This document shows, one piece after another, positions 35,013 through 42,647 of a stretch of DNA of 64,000 nt. Every line of letters starts with the position of its first letter. The first letter of the stretch is position 1. The notes below the pieces were generated by a model, which made no database searches, was not told the origin of the DNA, and saw nothing but the letters and a program-made list of their open reading frames with translations. A program made the position numbers and the translations under genes. Source of the DNA: JAFKFH01 sp017307375 (GTDB lineage Bacteria; Pseudomonadota; Alphaproteobacteria; Ferrovibrionales; Ferrovibrionaceae); the NCBI GenBank assembly GCA_965229335.1, contig OZ245874.1, positions 4,464,001 through 4,528,000 on the forward strand, in the 5' to 3' direction.

Positions 35013-37928
35013 ATGAACGACGTCAACTTATTGAACCGCCTGCATGATCTGCCGCGGCCCTACGACGCCGAAGCCGTGGCCCGCGGCCTTGCCCAGTGGC
35101 GCACGACGCCCCAAGCCGCGCTCGCCAACGATCCCGCCGGGGAAAAGTTGCTGGCGGCGCTGTTCGGCAACAGCCCGTATCTATCCCAGATCGCGCTGGA
35201 GGACCCCGATTATCTGGCTGAAATAGTGGCGGAACCGCCGGAATCGAGCCTGGCGCGGCTGTTTGCCGCAACCCGGGCCGATGCGGCATCGGCGAGCCGG
35301 ACCGCCGATCTTTTCCGGCCGTTCCGGCGCGCGAAGGCGCGCCTGGCCCTGCTGACCGCCGTGGCCGATATCGGCGGGGCCTGGCCGTTGCAGGCGGTAA
35401 CCGGTGCCCTTTCCGATTTCGCCGAACTGGTCCTGCAGCTCGGCGTCGCCCAGTTGCTGCGCGAGGCGGCTGCGGCCGGCGAGATCGAACTTCCCGACCC
35501 GGCGAACGATCCGGCCCGCGGTTCGGGCCTGGCGATCATCGCCATGGGCAAGCTCGGCGCGCGCGAGCTGAACTATTCGTCCGACATCGACCTGATGATC
35601 TTCTTCGATCAGGAGGTGACGCGCTATACCGGCCGCAAGACGGCGCGCGACTGCTTCATCCGGCTGGTCCAGCAACTCGTCCGGCTGATGCAGGAGCGGA
35701 CCGGCGACGGCTACGTCTTCCGCACCGACCTGCGGCTGCGTCCCGATCCGGCATCGACGCCGGTGGTGATCTCGATGGCCGCAGCCGAGCACTACTACGA
35801 AAGCCTGGGCCAGAACTGGGAACGGGCGGCGATGATCAAGGCGCGCTGCCTGGCCGGCGACATTCCGGCCGGCGAGGCCTTCCTGTCGCGCATCGGTCCG
35901 TTCATCTGGCGCAAGCATCTCGATTTCGCCGCGATCGAGGATATCCATTCGATCAAGCGCCAGATCCATACCCATCGCGGCCACGGCGCCGTCGCGGTCG
36001 CCGGCCACGACGTCAAGGTCGGGCGCGGGGGCATTCGCGAGATCGAGTTCTTTGCCCAGACCCAGCAACTGATCGCCGGCGGCCGCGACCGGCGGCTGCG
36101 GGTGGCGCCAACGCTGGCCGCGTTGCGCGCGCTGGCCGAGACCGACCGGATCGACTGGTCCGTGGTCGACATCCTGACCGAGGCCTACGGCTTTCTGCGA
36201 CGGCTGGAACATCGCATCCAGATGGTCGCCGACGAGCAGACGCAGAAACTGCCCGAGGATGACGAAGGCCTTGCCCGTATCGCGGCCTTCATGGGGTATC
36301 CCGACCGCCCCGCCTTCGACGCCGCGGTGCGCGAGACCCTCGAAACGGTGCAGCGCCACTATGCCGTGCTGTTCGAACAGGCCCCGGCCCTGGACGGCGC
36401 GGCGGGCAGCCTGGTCTTCACCGGCACCGACGACGACCCCGACACGCTCGAAACCCTGCGCGCCTACGGTTTTGCCGAACCGGCGAGCGTGGCCGCGACC
36501 ATCCGCGGCTGGCATCACGGCCGCTACCGCGCGATGCGTTCGACGCGCGCCCGCGAATTGCTGACCAGCCTGACGCCGCGGCTGCTGACCGCGTTCTCGC
36601 GCACCGCCCATCCGGGCGACGCCTTCGGCCGCTTCGACGACTTCCTGGCCCATCTGCCGGCCGGCATCCAGCTGTTTTCGCTGTTCTCGGCCCATCCGGA
36701 ACTGCTCGACCTCGTCGCCGAGATCATGGGGACGGCACCGCGGCTGGCCGAGTATCTCGCCCATGATCCGTCGCGCTTCGACGCGATGATCTCGGGCAAT
36801 TTCTTCGCCCCGACCCCGTCGGCCGACGTGCTGGCCGGCGAACTCGACGAGATGCTGCGCCCCGCGCGCGATTTCCAGGATGTGCTGGACTGGTCGCGGC
36901 GCTGGGCCAACGACCACAAGCTGCGCATCGGCGTGGCGCTGCTGCGCGGCGCGACCGACGGGTTTGCCGCCGGCGCCGCGATGGCCGACCTGGCCGAGGC
37001 GATCCTGCGCGTCCTTGCCCCGCTGGTCGAGGCGGAGATTGCCAAGGTGCACGGCCGGATCCCCGGCGCCGGTTTCGCGGTCGTCGGGCTGGGCAGGCTG
37101 GGCAGCCGGGAGATGACCCTCGAATCCGATCTCGACCTTCTGTTCATCTATGACGACGTCGAGCAGAGTTCGGACGGTCCGAAGCCGTTGTGGGTGACCC
37201 AGTACTTCGCCAAGCTGGCCCAGCGGCTGATCGCCGCCCTCACCGCCCTGACCCCCGAGGGGCAGCTCTTCGAGGTCGACATGCGCCTGCGCCCGTCCGG
37301 CAATGCCGGCCCGGTGGCGGTCGGCCTGTCCGGTTTCGCGCAATATCAGCGCACGGAAGCCTGGACCTGGGAACACATGGCGCTGACACGTGCGCGCGTC
37401 GTCGCTGGCCCGGCGGATCTGGCCGCGCGCATCGGCGACACCATACGGTCGGTGCTGACGAGGCCGCGTGACGCCGCCAAGCTGAAGACGGATGTCGCCG
37501 ACATGCGCCTGCGCATCGCCGCGGCCAAGGGCGCGGCCAACCCGTGGGAGGTGAAGACCGCACGCGGCGGCCTGATCGACATCGAATTTGTCGCCCAGTA
37601 CCTGCAGTTGCGGTTTGCCGCCGAGACGCCGGAAGTCCTGGACCAGAACACCGGCGCCGCCCTGCGCAAGCTGGCCGCTGCCGGCTGCCTGGATCCCGAC
37701 ACCGCCGCCGAGCTCGGCCAGGCCTATGGCTTCCTGGCCCACATGCTGGCTCTGATGCGGCTGGTCCATTCCGCCAAGTTCGATCCGGACCAGGTTTCGC
37801 CCGGTCTGGCCCGCGCGCTTGCCCGGGCCGGACGGCTGCCTGATTTTGCGACGCTGTCCGCCGATCTGGCAGCCCGCGAAGCACGTACTGCAAAGCAGAC
37901 CGACGCCCTTCTTGGCCTTTCATCATGA
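35013..37928 (+). CDS. glnE: Bifunctional glutamine synthetase adenylyltransferase/deadenylylase
   Basis: The 971-residue protein has the two nucleotidyltransferase halves of GlnE: the N-terminal one with the acidic motif YSSDIDLMIFFD (near residue 190) and the C-terminal one with LESDLDLLFIYD (near 707), each followed by a helical domain (GRGGIREIEFFAQ, ARGGLIDIEFVAQYLQL). The N-half removes and the C-half adds AMP on glutamine synthetase, under control of PII and glutamine. Both Asp pairs are intact, so both activities should be present. The bcp gene follows after nine bases. Confidence 0.96.
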   Translation: MNDVNLLNRLHDLPRPYDAEAVARGLAQWRTTPQAALANDPAGEKLLAALFGNSPYLSQIALEDPDYLAEIVAEPPESSLARLFAATRADAASASRTADLFRPFRRAKARLALLTAVADIGGAWPLQAVTGALSDFAELVLQLGVAQLLREAAAAGEIELPDPANDPARGSGLAIIAMGKLGARELNYSSDIDLMIFFDQEVTRYTGRKTARDCFIRLVQQLVRLMQERTGDGYVFRTDLRLRPDPASTPVVISMAAAEHYYESLGQNWERAAMIKARCLAGDIPAGEAFLSRIGPFIWRKHLDFAAIEDIHSIKRQIHTHRGHGAVAVAGHDVKVGRGGIREIEFFAQTQQLIAGGRDRRLRVAPTLAALRALAETDRIDWSVVDILTEAYGFLRRLEHRIQMVADEQTQKLPEDDEGLARIAAFMGYPDRPAFDAAVRETLETVQRHYAVLFEQAPALDGAAGSLVFTGTDDDPDTLETLRAYGFAEPASVAATIRGWHHGRYRAMRSTRARELLTSLTPRLLTAFSRTAHPGDAFGRFDDFLAHLPAGIQLFSLFSAHPELLDLVAEIMGTAPRLAEYLAHDPSRFDAMISGNFFAPTPSADVLAGELDEMLRPARDFQDVLDWSRRWANDHKLRIGVALLRGATDGFAAGAAMADLAEAILRVLAPLVEAEIAKVHGRIPGAGFAVVGLGRLGSREMTLESDLDLLFIYDDVEQSSDGPKPLWVTQYFAKLAQRLIAALTALTPEGQLFEVDMRLRPSGNAGPVAVGLSGFAQYQRTEAWTWEHMALTRARVVAGPADLAARIGDTIRSVLTRPRDAAKLKTDVADMRLRIAAAKGAANPWEVKTARGGLIDIEFVAQYLQLRFAAETPEVLDQNTGAALRKLAAAGCLDPDTAAELGQAYGFLAHMLALMRLVHSAKFDPDQVSPGLARALARAGRLPDFATLSADLAAREARTAKQTDALLGLSS

Positions 37929-37937
37929 GGACAGCCG

Positions 37938-38411
37938 ATGACCACGGATCTGCAACCCGGTGACACTGCCCCGGCCTTCACCATGGCCACCGACGGCGGC
38001 GGCAAGGTTTCGTCCGCAAAGCTGAAGGGCAAGCCCGTCGTGCTCTACTTCTATCCGAAGGACGACACGTCCGGCTGCACCCGCGAGGCGATCGACTTCA
38101 CCGGCCTGCTGCCCGAGTTCGAGAAACTGGGCGCGATCGTCATCGGCTGCTCGCGCGACGGGGTGGCGGCCCACGACAAGTTCAAGAAGAAGCACGAGCT
38201 CGGCGTCGTGCTCGCGGCCGACGATGATGGCAAAGTGACCGAAGCCTACGGCGCCTGGGTAGAAAAGAGCATGTATGGGCGCAAGTATATGGGGATCGAG
38301 CGGTCGACCTTCCTGATCGACGGCAAGGGCAAGATCGCCAGAATCTGGCACAAGGTGAAAGTGCCGGGGCACGCGGCCGAGGTGCTGGCCGCCACGCGCG
38401 AGATTTGCTGA
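37938..38411 (+). CDS. bcp: Thioredoxin-dependent thiol peroxidase (Bcp/PrxQ)
   Basis: The 157-residue peroxiredoxin has the peroxidatic Cys47 in DDTSGCTREAIDF, with the conserved Pro-Thr/Arg environment of PrxQ. Position 52, where E. coli Bcp has its resolving Cys, is Ile; the other cysteines are Cys71 (VIGCSRDG) and the C-terminal one (REIC). It is therefore a one-Cys form or uses a distant resolving residue. It would reduce hydroperoxides in the cytoplasm. It lies between glnE and the M23 gene, a common alphaproteobacterial order. Confidence 0.92.
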   Translation: MTTDLQPGDTAPAFTMATDGGGKVSSAKLKGKPVVLYFYPKDDTSGCTREAIDFTGLLPEFEKLGAIVIGCSRDGVAAHDKFKKKHELGVVLAADDDGKVTEAYGAWVEKSMYGRKYMGIERSTFLIDGKGKIARIWHKVKVPGHAAEVLAATREIC

Positions 38412-38527
38412 CAGCAACAGTCAGGTCACTAAACAACTGTACTAAAAAGGCTTTTCGAAGAGTGACCGGCGGGTAACCGGATAGGCCGCAGTCCGTAAAA
38501 AAAGGATTAAATTCAGCAGTTGCCAAG

Positions 38528-38573
38528 CCCCCCGGTTTCGTGCGGAATCCCCGCGCCAAACCAGGGGGGGAGG
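38528..38573 (+). promoter_or_regulatory. Leader hairpin covering the M23 gene ribosome site
   Basis: CCCCCC and GGTTT (38528-38538) pair with AAACC (38558-38562) and GGGGGG (38564-38569), with one bulged A. An inner GCGG/CCGC stem (38542-38545, 38551-38554) fills the loop. The right arm runs into the Shine-Dalgarno GGGAGG that ends at 38573, ten bases before ATG 38583. Confidence 0.5.
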
Positions 38574-38582
38574 CTTAAGGTC

Positions 38583-40232
38583 ATGCAACGCCAGTACTTT
38601 GGGCGCCGCCAATCCTGGCTCGCGCGTATCCTCGCCAGCCGCCAGTTCTTTCCCGAGCGTCAGATCATCATCCGCGCCAAGGGCGAGGTCAGCTATCTGT
38701 CGCTGTCGCGGTCCATGCAGGCCGGCGCCGCCGTCGCCGCCGTCGTGGCCGGGTTGTGGCTGGTCGCCGGCAGCGGCTACATGGTCTATTCGGCGATCGA
38801 CCGGCAGTCGCGCGAACAGCGCCTGAACGACCTCATCAACGACAAGGACCGCACGATCGGCGAACTGTTCGCGTCCTACGAGACCGTCGCCACCGAGTTG
38901 CAGAAGACCCGCGAGAATGCCGGCGGCCTGACCCGGGAGATGGAGGAGAAGGTCGACCGCATGCGCCAGCTGGCCAACCAGTTCGGCAAGTTGCGCCATG
39001 ACTTCAGCCTGGCACGCAACGAGCTCGATCTGGTGGTGCGCGAGCGCGACCAGGCCAATCGCCTGCGCGACGAATATGCCGCGGAGGCGGCGAAGATGCG
39101 CGAGGAGACGACGCGCGAAGTCGCCCGCCTCAAGCAGGACCAGACCACGACGGTGCAGCGCCTGCGCGAGGAGCAGACCGCAACGGTCGAGCGGATCAGC
39201 AAGGAGCACGCCGCGACGGTCGAGCGCATGGCCCGCGAGCGCGACGCGACGATTGCTGCGCTGAAACAGGAGAATGCGGCCACCGTGGCCCGGCTGACCG
39301 AGAACAGCGCCGGTGCGGTCGCCAGGCTGCAGGACGAGAATATCGCCGCGCTGTCGCGCCAGCAGGCAGCCGATGCCGAGCGGCTGGCCAAGCTCGCCCG
39401 CGACCATGCCGCCGAACTGGCGCAGATGCAGGACGATCACGCCGCGACCGTCGAATTGCTGCAGAGCCAGGTGGCGCAGAGCCAGAAAAGCCAGCGCGAC
39501 ATGCTGGCCCGCCTGCAGGAACGGGCCGTGCAGTCGATCACCGGCCTGGAAAAGGCGATCAAGCTGACCGGCATCGACCCGAGCGATCTGCTGCAGCAGG
39601 CCGGCGCCCAGATCACCGGCGGGCAGCCCGGGCTGAACCCGGCCGGCGGCCAGGGCGGCCCGTTCATCCCGTTGTCCAAGATCAAGCCGCGCGACACGAA
39701 GAACGAGACGGTCGAGCAGATGGCCGCCCGGCTCGAGGCCGCGATGACCCGCTGGGGCGGGCTGCAGGCGCTGCTGGCCCGTCTGCCGGTGGCCAAGCCG
39801 GTGGAGAATGTCTCGCTGTCGTCGGGTTTCGGCCGCCGCGTCGATCCGATCACCCGCCAGGCTGCGTTCCATTCTGGCCTGGATTTCCAGGGATCGGCCA
39901 ACACCCCGATCATGGCGACCGCGCCGGGCGTGGTGACGATCGGGGGGCGCGACGGCGCCTACGGCATTACCGTCGAGATCGACCACGGCTACGGCTTCAA
40001 GTCGCGCTATAGCCATTTGCGTCAGGCGCTGGTAGAGGAAGGGCAGACGATCTCGGCCGGTCAGCGCATCGGGTTGATGGGTGCCACCGGGCGGGCGACG
40101 GGCGTGCATCTGCATTACGAAGTGCTGTTCAACGACGAACCGCTGAACCCCGCCAATTTCCTCGAAGCAGGCAATCATGTTCTCAAGCTCGAAGAGGCCG
40201 AAGGGCCCCAGCGTAAAGCCAAGAAAAAATAG
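38583..40232 (+). CDS. M23-family (LytM/LmdC-like) murein endopeptidase with long coiled coil
   Basis: The 549-residue protein has a short basic cytoplasmic part, one membrane helix at about 49-70 (AAVAAVVAGLWLVAGSGYMV), a periplasmic coiled coil (about 75-330) and a C-terminal M23 domain. The zinc-site motifs HSGLDFQG and HLHYEV are intact, so it should cut peptide cross-links in murein. Residues 152-294 are thirteen gap-free 11-residue repeats. A proline-rich linker follows. The ending LEEAEGPQRKAKKK is encoded in the overlap with the bactofilin gene. Related LmdC-type proteins work with bactofilins in cell shape. The start at 38583 has a strong but structured ribosome site. Confidence 0.9.
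   Translation: MQRQYFGRRQSWLARILASRQFFPERQIIIRAKGEVSYLSLSRSMQAGAAVAAVVAGLWLVAGSGYMVYSAIDRQSREQRLNDLINDKDRTIGELFASYETVATELQKTRENAGGLTREMEEKVDRMRQLANQFGKLRHDFSLARNELDLVVRERDQANRLRDEYAAEAAKMREETTREVARLKQDQTTTVQRLREEQTATVERISKEHAATVERMARERDATIAALKQENAATVARLTENSAGAVARLQDENIAALSRQQAADAERLAKLARDHAAELAQMQDDHAATVELLQSQVAQSQKSQRDMLARLQERAVQSITGLEKAIKLTGIDPSDLLQQAGAQITGGQPGLNPAGGQGGPFIPLSKIKPRDTKNETVEQMAARLEAAMTRWGGLQALLARLPVAKPVENVSLSSGFGRRVDPITRQAAFHSGLDFQGSANTPIMATAPGVVTIGGRDGAYGITVEIDHGYGFKSRYSHLRQALVEEGQTISAGQRIGLMGATGRATGVHLHYEVLFNDEPLNPANFLEAGNHVLKLEEAEGPQRKAKKK
39036..39464 (+). repeat. Thirteen tandem 33-base units coding an 11-residue (hendecad) repeat
   Basis: Residues 152-294 of the M23 protein split without gaps into thirteen 11-mers, for example EEQTATVERIS, KEHAATVERMA, RERDATIAALK, QENAATVARLT and DDHAATVELLQ. 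The common form is roughly (E/D)(E/D)HAATVxRLx. At DNA level the units are diverged. Confidence 0.75.
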
Positions 40233-40614
40233 CGCGCCCCCTTCGATCATCAGTCTCGGGCTGACGGTTACCGGCAATCTCGTCACCGAAGGTGACATCC
40301 AGGTCGAAGGCGCGGTCACCGGCGACATCAGCGCCGGCCACGTCACGATCGGCGAAGGCGCACGCATCGACGGCGATATCAGCGCCGACGAAATCCTGGT
40401 GATGGGCGAGGTCAACGGCCGGCTGAAGGCACGGATCGTCGCGCTGACCGGCTCGGCCCGGATCAACGGCGACGTCATCCACACCACGCTATCGGTCGAT
40501 TCCGGCGCCCGGGTCAACGGCATGGTCCGCCATCTGGAGGATCCGCATGCCCAGGCCGACCAGCCCGGGCTGTTCGAAGCCGGCGTGACCCAGCTGCGCG
40601 CCGCCGGCGCCTGA
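40177..40614 (+). CDS. Bactofilin
   Basis: The 145-residue protein is a bactofilin (DUF583), a right-handed beta-helix filament former. The core runs from about residue 26 to 115 (LGLTVTGNLVTEGDIQVEGAVTGDISAGHVTIGEGARIDGDISADEILVMGEVNGRLKA) between a basic, proline-rich N-terminus and an acidic tail. It polymerises without nucleotide and positions cell-wall enzymes. Its ATG is 56 bases inside the M23 gene, in another frame, so the two proteins are co-translated, which fits a bactofilin-endopeptidase pair. Confidence 0.93.
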   Translation: MFSSSKRPKGPSVKPRKNSAPPSIISLGLTVTGNLVTEGDIQVEGAVTGDISAGHVTIGEGARIDGDISADEILVMGEVNGRLKARIVALTGSARINGDVIHTTLSVDSGARVNGMVRHLEDPHAQADQPGLFEAGVTQLRAAGA

Positions 40615-40659
40615 CCGGCAAACTGGCGGCGGCCGGAGAACCCGGCTAGGAAGGCCGGC

Positions 40660-41577
40660 ATGGACATTCTCGTCGGTCTTGCCGCGGTGATCGTCGCCCT
40701 GGACGGCGACCGCCCGCTGGTTCGCCTGGCACGCGGCGATGGCGCCGCGCCGCCTGCCCTGCCGTTCGGGCCGCTCGACCCCGTGCGGCACCGGACCCTC
40801 GATTCCGGCCTGCGCGCCTGGGTCGAGGAGCAGACGGGCCTGACCCTCGGCTATGTCGAGCAACTCTACACCTTCGGCGACAAGGGCCGTGACCCGCGCG
40901 AGCGGCAGGGCGGCCCCCGCGTGCTGTCGATTGCCTATCTCGCCCTGACCCGCGCAGCCGAGGCGGCCGATCGCGATTGGCGCGACTGGTACGATTTCTT
41001 CCCTTGGGAAGACCGTCGCGCCGGCCGCCACCCGTCGCTCGACCAGGTGATCCTGCCGGGGCTGGAGCAATGGTCGGCGGCCGGCGGCGCCGAAGGCGAG
41101 CGCCGACGGCAGCGCATCGAGCTGGCGTTCGGCACCGGCGACGGCCCGTGGGACGGCGAAAAGGTGCTGGAACGCTACGAACTGCTCTACGAAGCCGCAC
41201 TGGTCGCCGAGGCCGCGCCGCAGGCCGCGCTGGCCGGACGCGCCATGCGCCTCGACCATCGCCGGATCCTGGCGACCGCGATCGGCCGGCTGCGCGCCAA
41301 GATCCGCTATCGCCCGGTCGTGTTCGAACTGATGTCCGAGCATTTCACGTTGCTGCAGTTGCAGCGTGCGGTCGAGGCGCTGGGCGGCGAGCGGCTGCAC
41401 AAGCAGAACTTCCGGCGCCTCGTCGAGCAGACCGGTCTGGTCGAGGGGACCGGGCGTCGCGAGAGCCAGACCGGCGGCCGCCCGGCCGAGCAATTCCGCT
41501 TTCGCCGCGACGTCCTGCTCGAACGCCCCGCCCCCGGCGTCGCTCCACGGCCACGGCGCGGCCGAGATATTCCTTGA
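40660..41577 (+). CDS. nrtR: NrtR-type Nudix-related regulator of NAD synthesis
   Basis: The 305-residue protein has an N-terminal Nudix-like domain (about 1-150; VEQLYTFGDKGRDPRERQGGPRVLSIAYLAL) and a C-terminal winged helix (YRPVVFELMSEHFTLLQLQRAVEALGGERLHKQNFRRLVEQTGLVE, GGRPAEQFRFRRDVLLERPAPG). That C-terminal half is characteristic of NrtR/COG4111. NrtR proteins bind ADP-ribose or related NAD breakdown products and repress NAD genes. nadABC follow directly. Two AGCAT...ATGCT sites lie between it and nadA. TAGGAAGG serves as the ribosome site. Confidence 0.85.
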   Translation: MDILVGLAAVIVALDGDRPLVRLARGDGAAPPALPFGPLDPVRHRTLDSGLRAWVEEQTGLTLGYVEQLYTFGDKGRDPRERQGGPRVLSIAYLALTRAAEAADRDWRDWYDFFPWEDRRAGRHPSLDQVILPGLEQWSAAGGAEGERRRQRIELAFGTGDGPWDGEKVLERYELLYEAALVAEAAPQAALAGRAMRLDHRRILATAIGRLRAKIRYRPVVFELMSEHFTLLQLQRAVEALGGERLHKQNFRRLVEQTGLVEGTGRRESQTGGRPAEQFRFRRDVLLERPAPGVAPRPRRGRDIP

Positions 41578-41603
41578 CGAACCATTATACTCATACCTAG
41601 CAT
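41574..41603 (+). promoter_or_regulatory. Probable nadA promoter
   Basis: TTGACG (41574-41579) and TAGCAT (41598-41603) are 18 bases apart. The -10 box overlaps the first AGCAT...ATGCT dyad, as expected for repression. Confidence 0.4.
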
Positions 41604-41666
41604 TATATATGCTCAATTAGATCATAAGCGGCTAGCCGCTTCTTTTTGGGCAGCATATATGCTCAA
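41599..41666 (+). promoter_or_regulatory. Two candidate NrtR operators before nadA
   Basis: AGCATTATATATGCT followed by CAA (41599-41616) and AGCATATATGCT followed by CAA (41652-41666) share the dyad AGCAT...ATGCT and the 3' extension CTCAA. A third weaker copy, TATACTCATA, lies at 41586-41595. The second site ends just before the ribosome site AAGGAG (41667-41672). Confidence 0.55.
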
Positions 41667-41678
41667 AAGGAGTATTAA

Positions 41679-42647
41679 ATGACCAGCGCCGCGACTTCCC
41701 GCTACGAACGGGTGCGCCACGTCATCCCGCCGATCGAGTGGGCGGTGTTCGAACCCGACATCGAGGCGATCCTGGAGCTGAAGCGCCAACGGGGTGCGCT
41801 GATCCTGGCTCACAACTACCAGACCCCGGAAATCTTCCACGGCGTTGCCGACATCGTCGGGGATTCGCTGACCCTGGCGCGCGAGGCGGCACGGGCCGAG
41901 GCCGATATCCTGGTGGTCTGCGGCGTGCATTTCATGGCCGAGACCGCCAAGCTGCTCAACCCGGCCCGCACCGTGCTGGTGCCGGACCCGGCCGCCGGCT
42001 GCTCGCTGGCCGATGCGATCACCGCCGATGACGTACTGGCCTTGCGAGCGCGCCATCCCGGCGTGCCGGTCGTCACCTACGTCAACTCGTCGGCCGCGGT
42101 GAAGGCGGTGTCCGACGTCTGCTGCACCTCGGCCAACGCACGCGCGGTGGTCGAGGCCCTGGGCGTGCCACGCGTGATCATGACGCCGGACGGATATCTC
42201 GCCCGCAACGTCGCGGCGACCACCGACATCGAGATCATCGCCTGGGAAGGACGCTGCGAGGTGCATGAACGGTTCACCGGCCACGATATCCGCAACCTGC
42301 GCCAGGATCACCCCGGTGTCGTCGTGCTGGCCCATCCCGAATGCGCCCCCGAGGTGGTGGCGGAGGCGGACTATGCCGGGTCGACCCAGGCCATGGCAGC
42401 CTATGTCACCGACCGCAGACCTCCCCGCGTCGCACTGATCACCGAGTGTTCGATGAGCGACAACGTCGCCGCCGGCCATCCCGACATCGAATTCGTGCGG
42501 CCTTGCAACCTGTGCCCGCATATGAAGCGCAACACGCTGGGCAAGATCCGCCACACGCTGGAAACGATGACCCACGAGGTCGTCATCGATCCGGCGATCA
42601 CCGCCCCGGCGCGGCGAGCCGTCGAACGCATGCTGGAAATCCTGTGA
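41679..42647 (+). CDS. nadA: Quinolinate synthase
   Basis: The 322-residue enzyme condenses iminoaspartate with dihydroxyacetone phosphate to quinolinate on a [4Fe-4S] cluster. Family motifs are LILAHNYQTPEIFHGVADIVGDSL, VVCGVHFMAETAKLLNP, VTYVNSSAAVKAVSDVCCTSANA and RPCNLCPHMKRNTL, giving Cys residues at the three cluster positions. The trio of domains is complete. AAGGAG six bases before the ATG is the best ribosome site of the region. Its last codons overlap nadB (GTGA). Confidence 0.96.
   Translation: MTSAATSRYERVRHVIPPIEWAVFEPDIEAILELKRQRGALILAHNYQTPEIFHGVADIVGDSLTLAREAARAEADILVVCGVHFMAETAKLLNPARTVLVPDPAAGCSLADAITADDVLALRARHPGVPVVTYVNSSAAVKAVSDVCCTSANARAVVEALGVPRVIMTPDGYLARNVAATTDIEIIAWEGRCEVHERFTGHDIRNLRQDHPGVVVLAHPECAPEVVAEADYAGSTQAMAAYVTDRRPPRVALITECSMSDNVAAGHPDIEFVRPCNLCPHMKRNTLGKIRHTLETMTHEVVIDPAITAPARRAVERMLEIL

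Noticed and set aside
35181..37769. 862-codon open frame opposite glnE
   Set aside because: The antisense translation is low-complexity and matches no family, while the plus strand is an unmistakable full-length GlnE.
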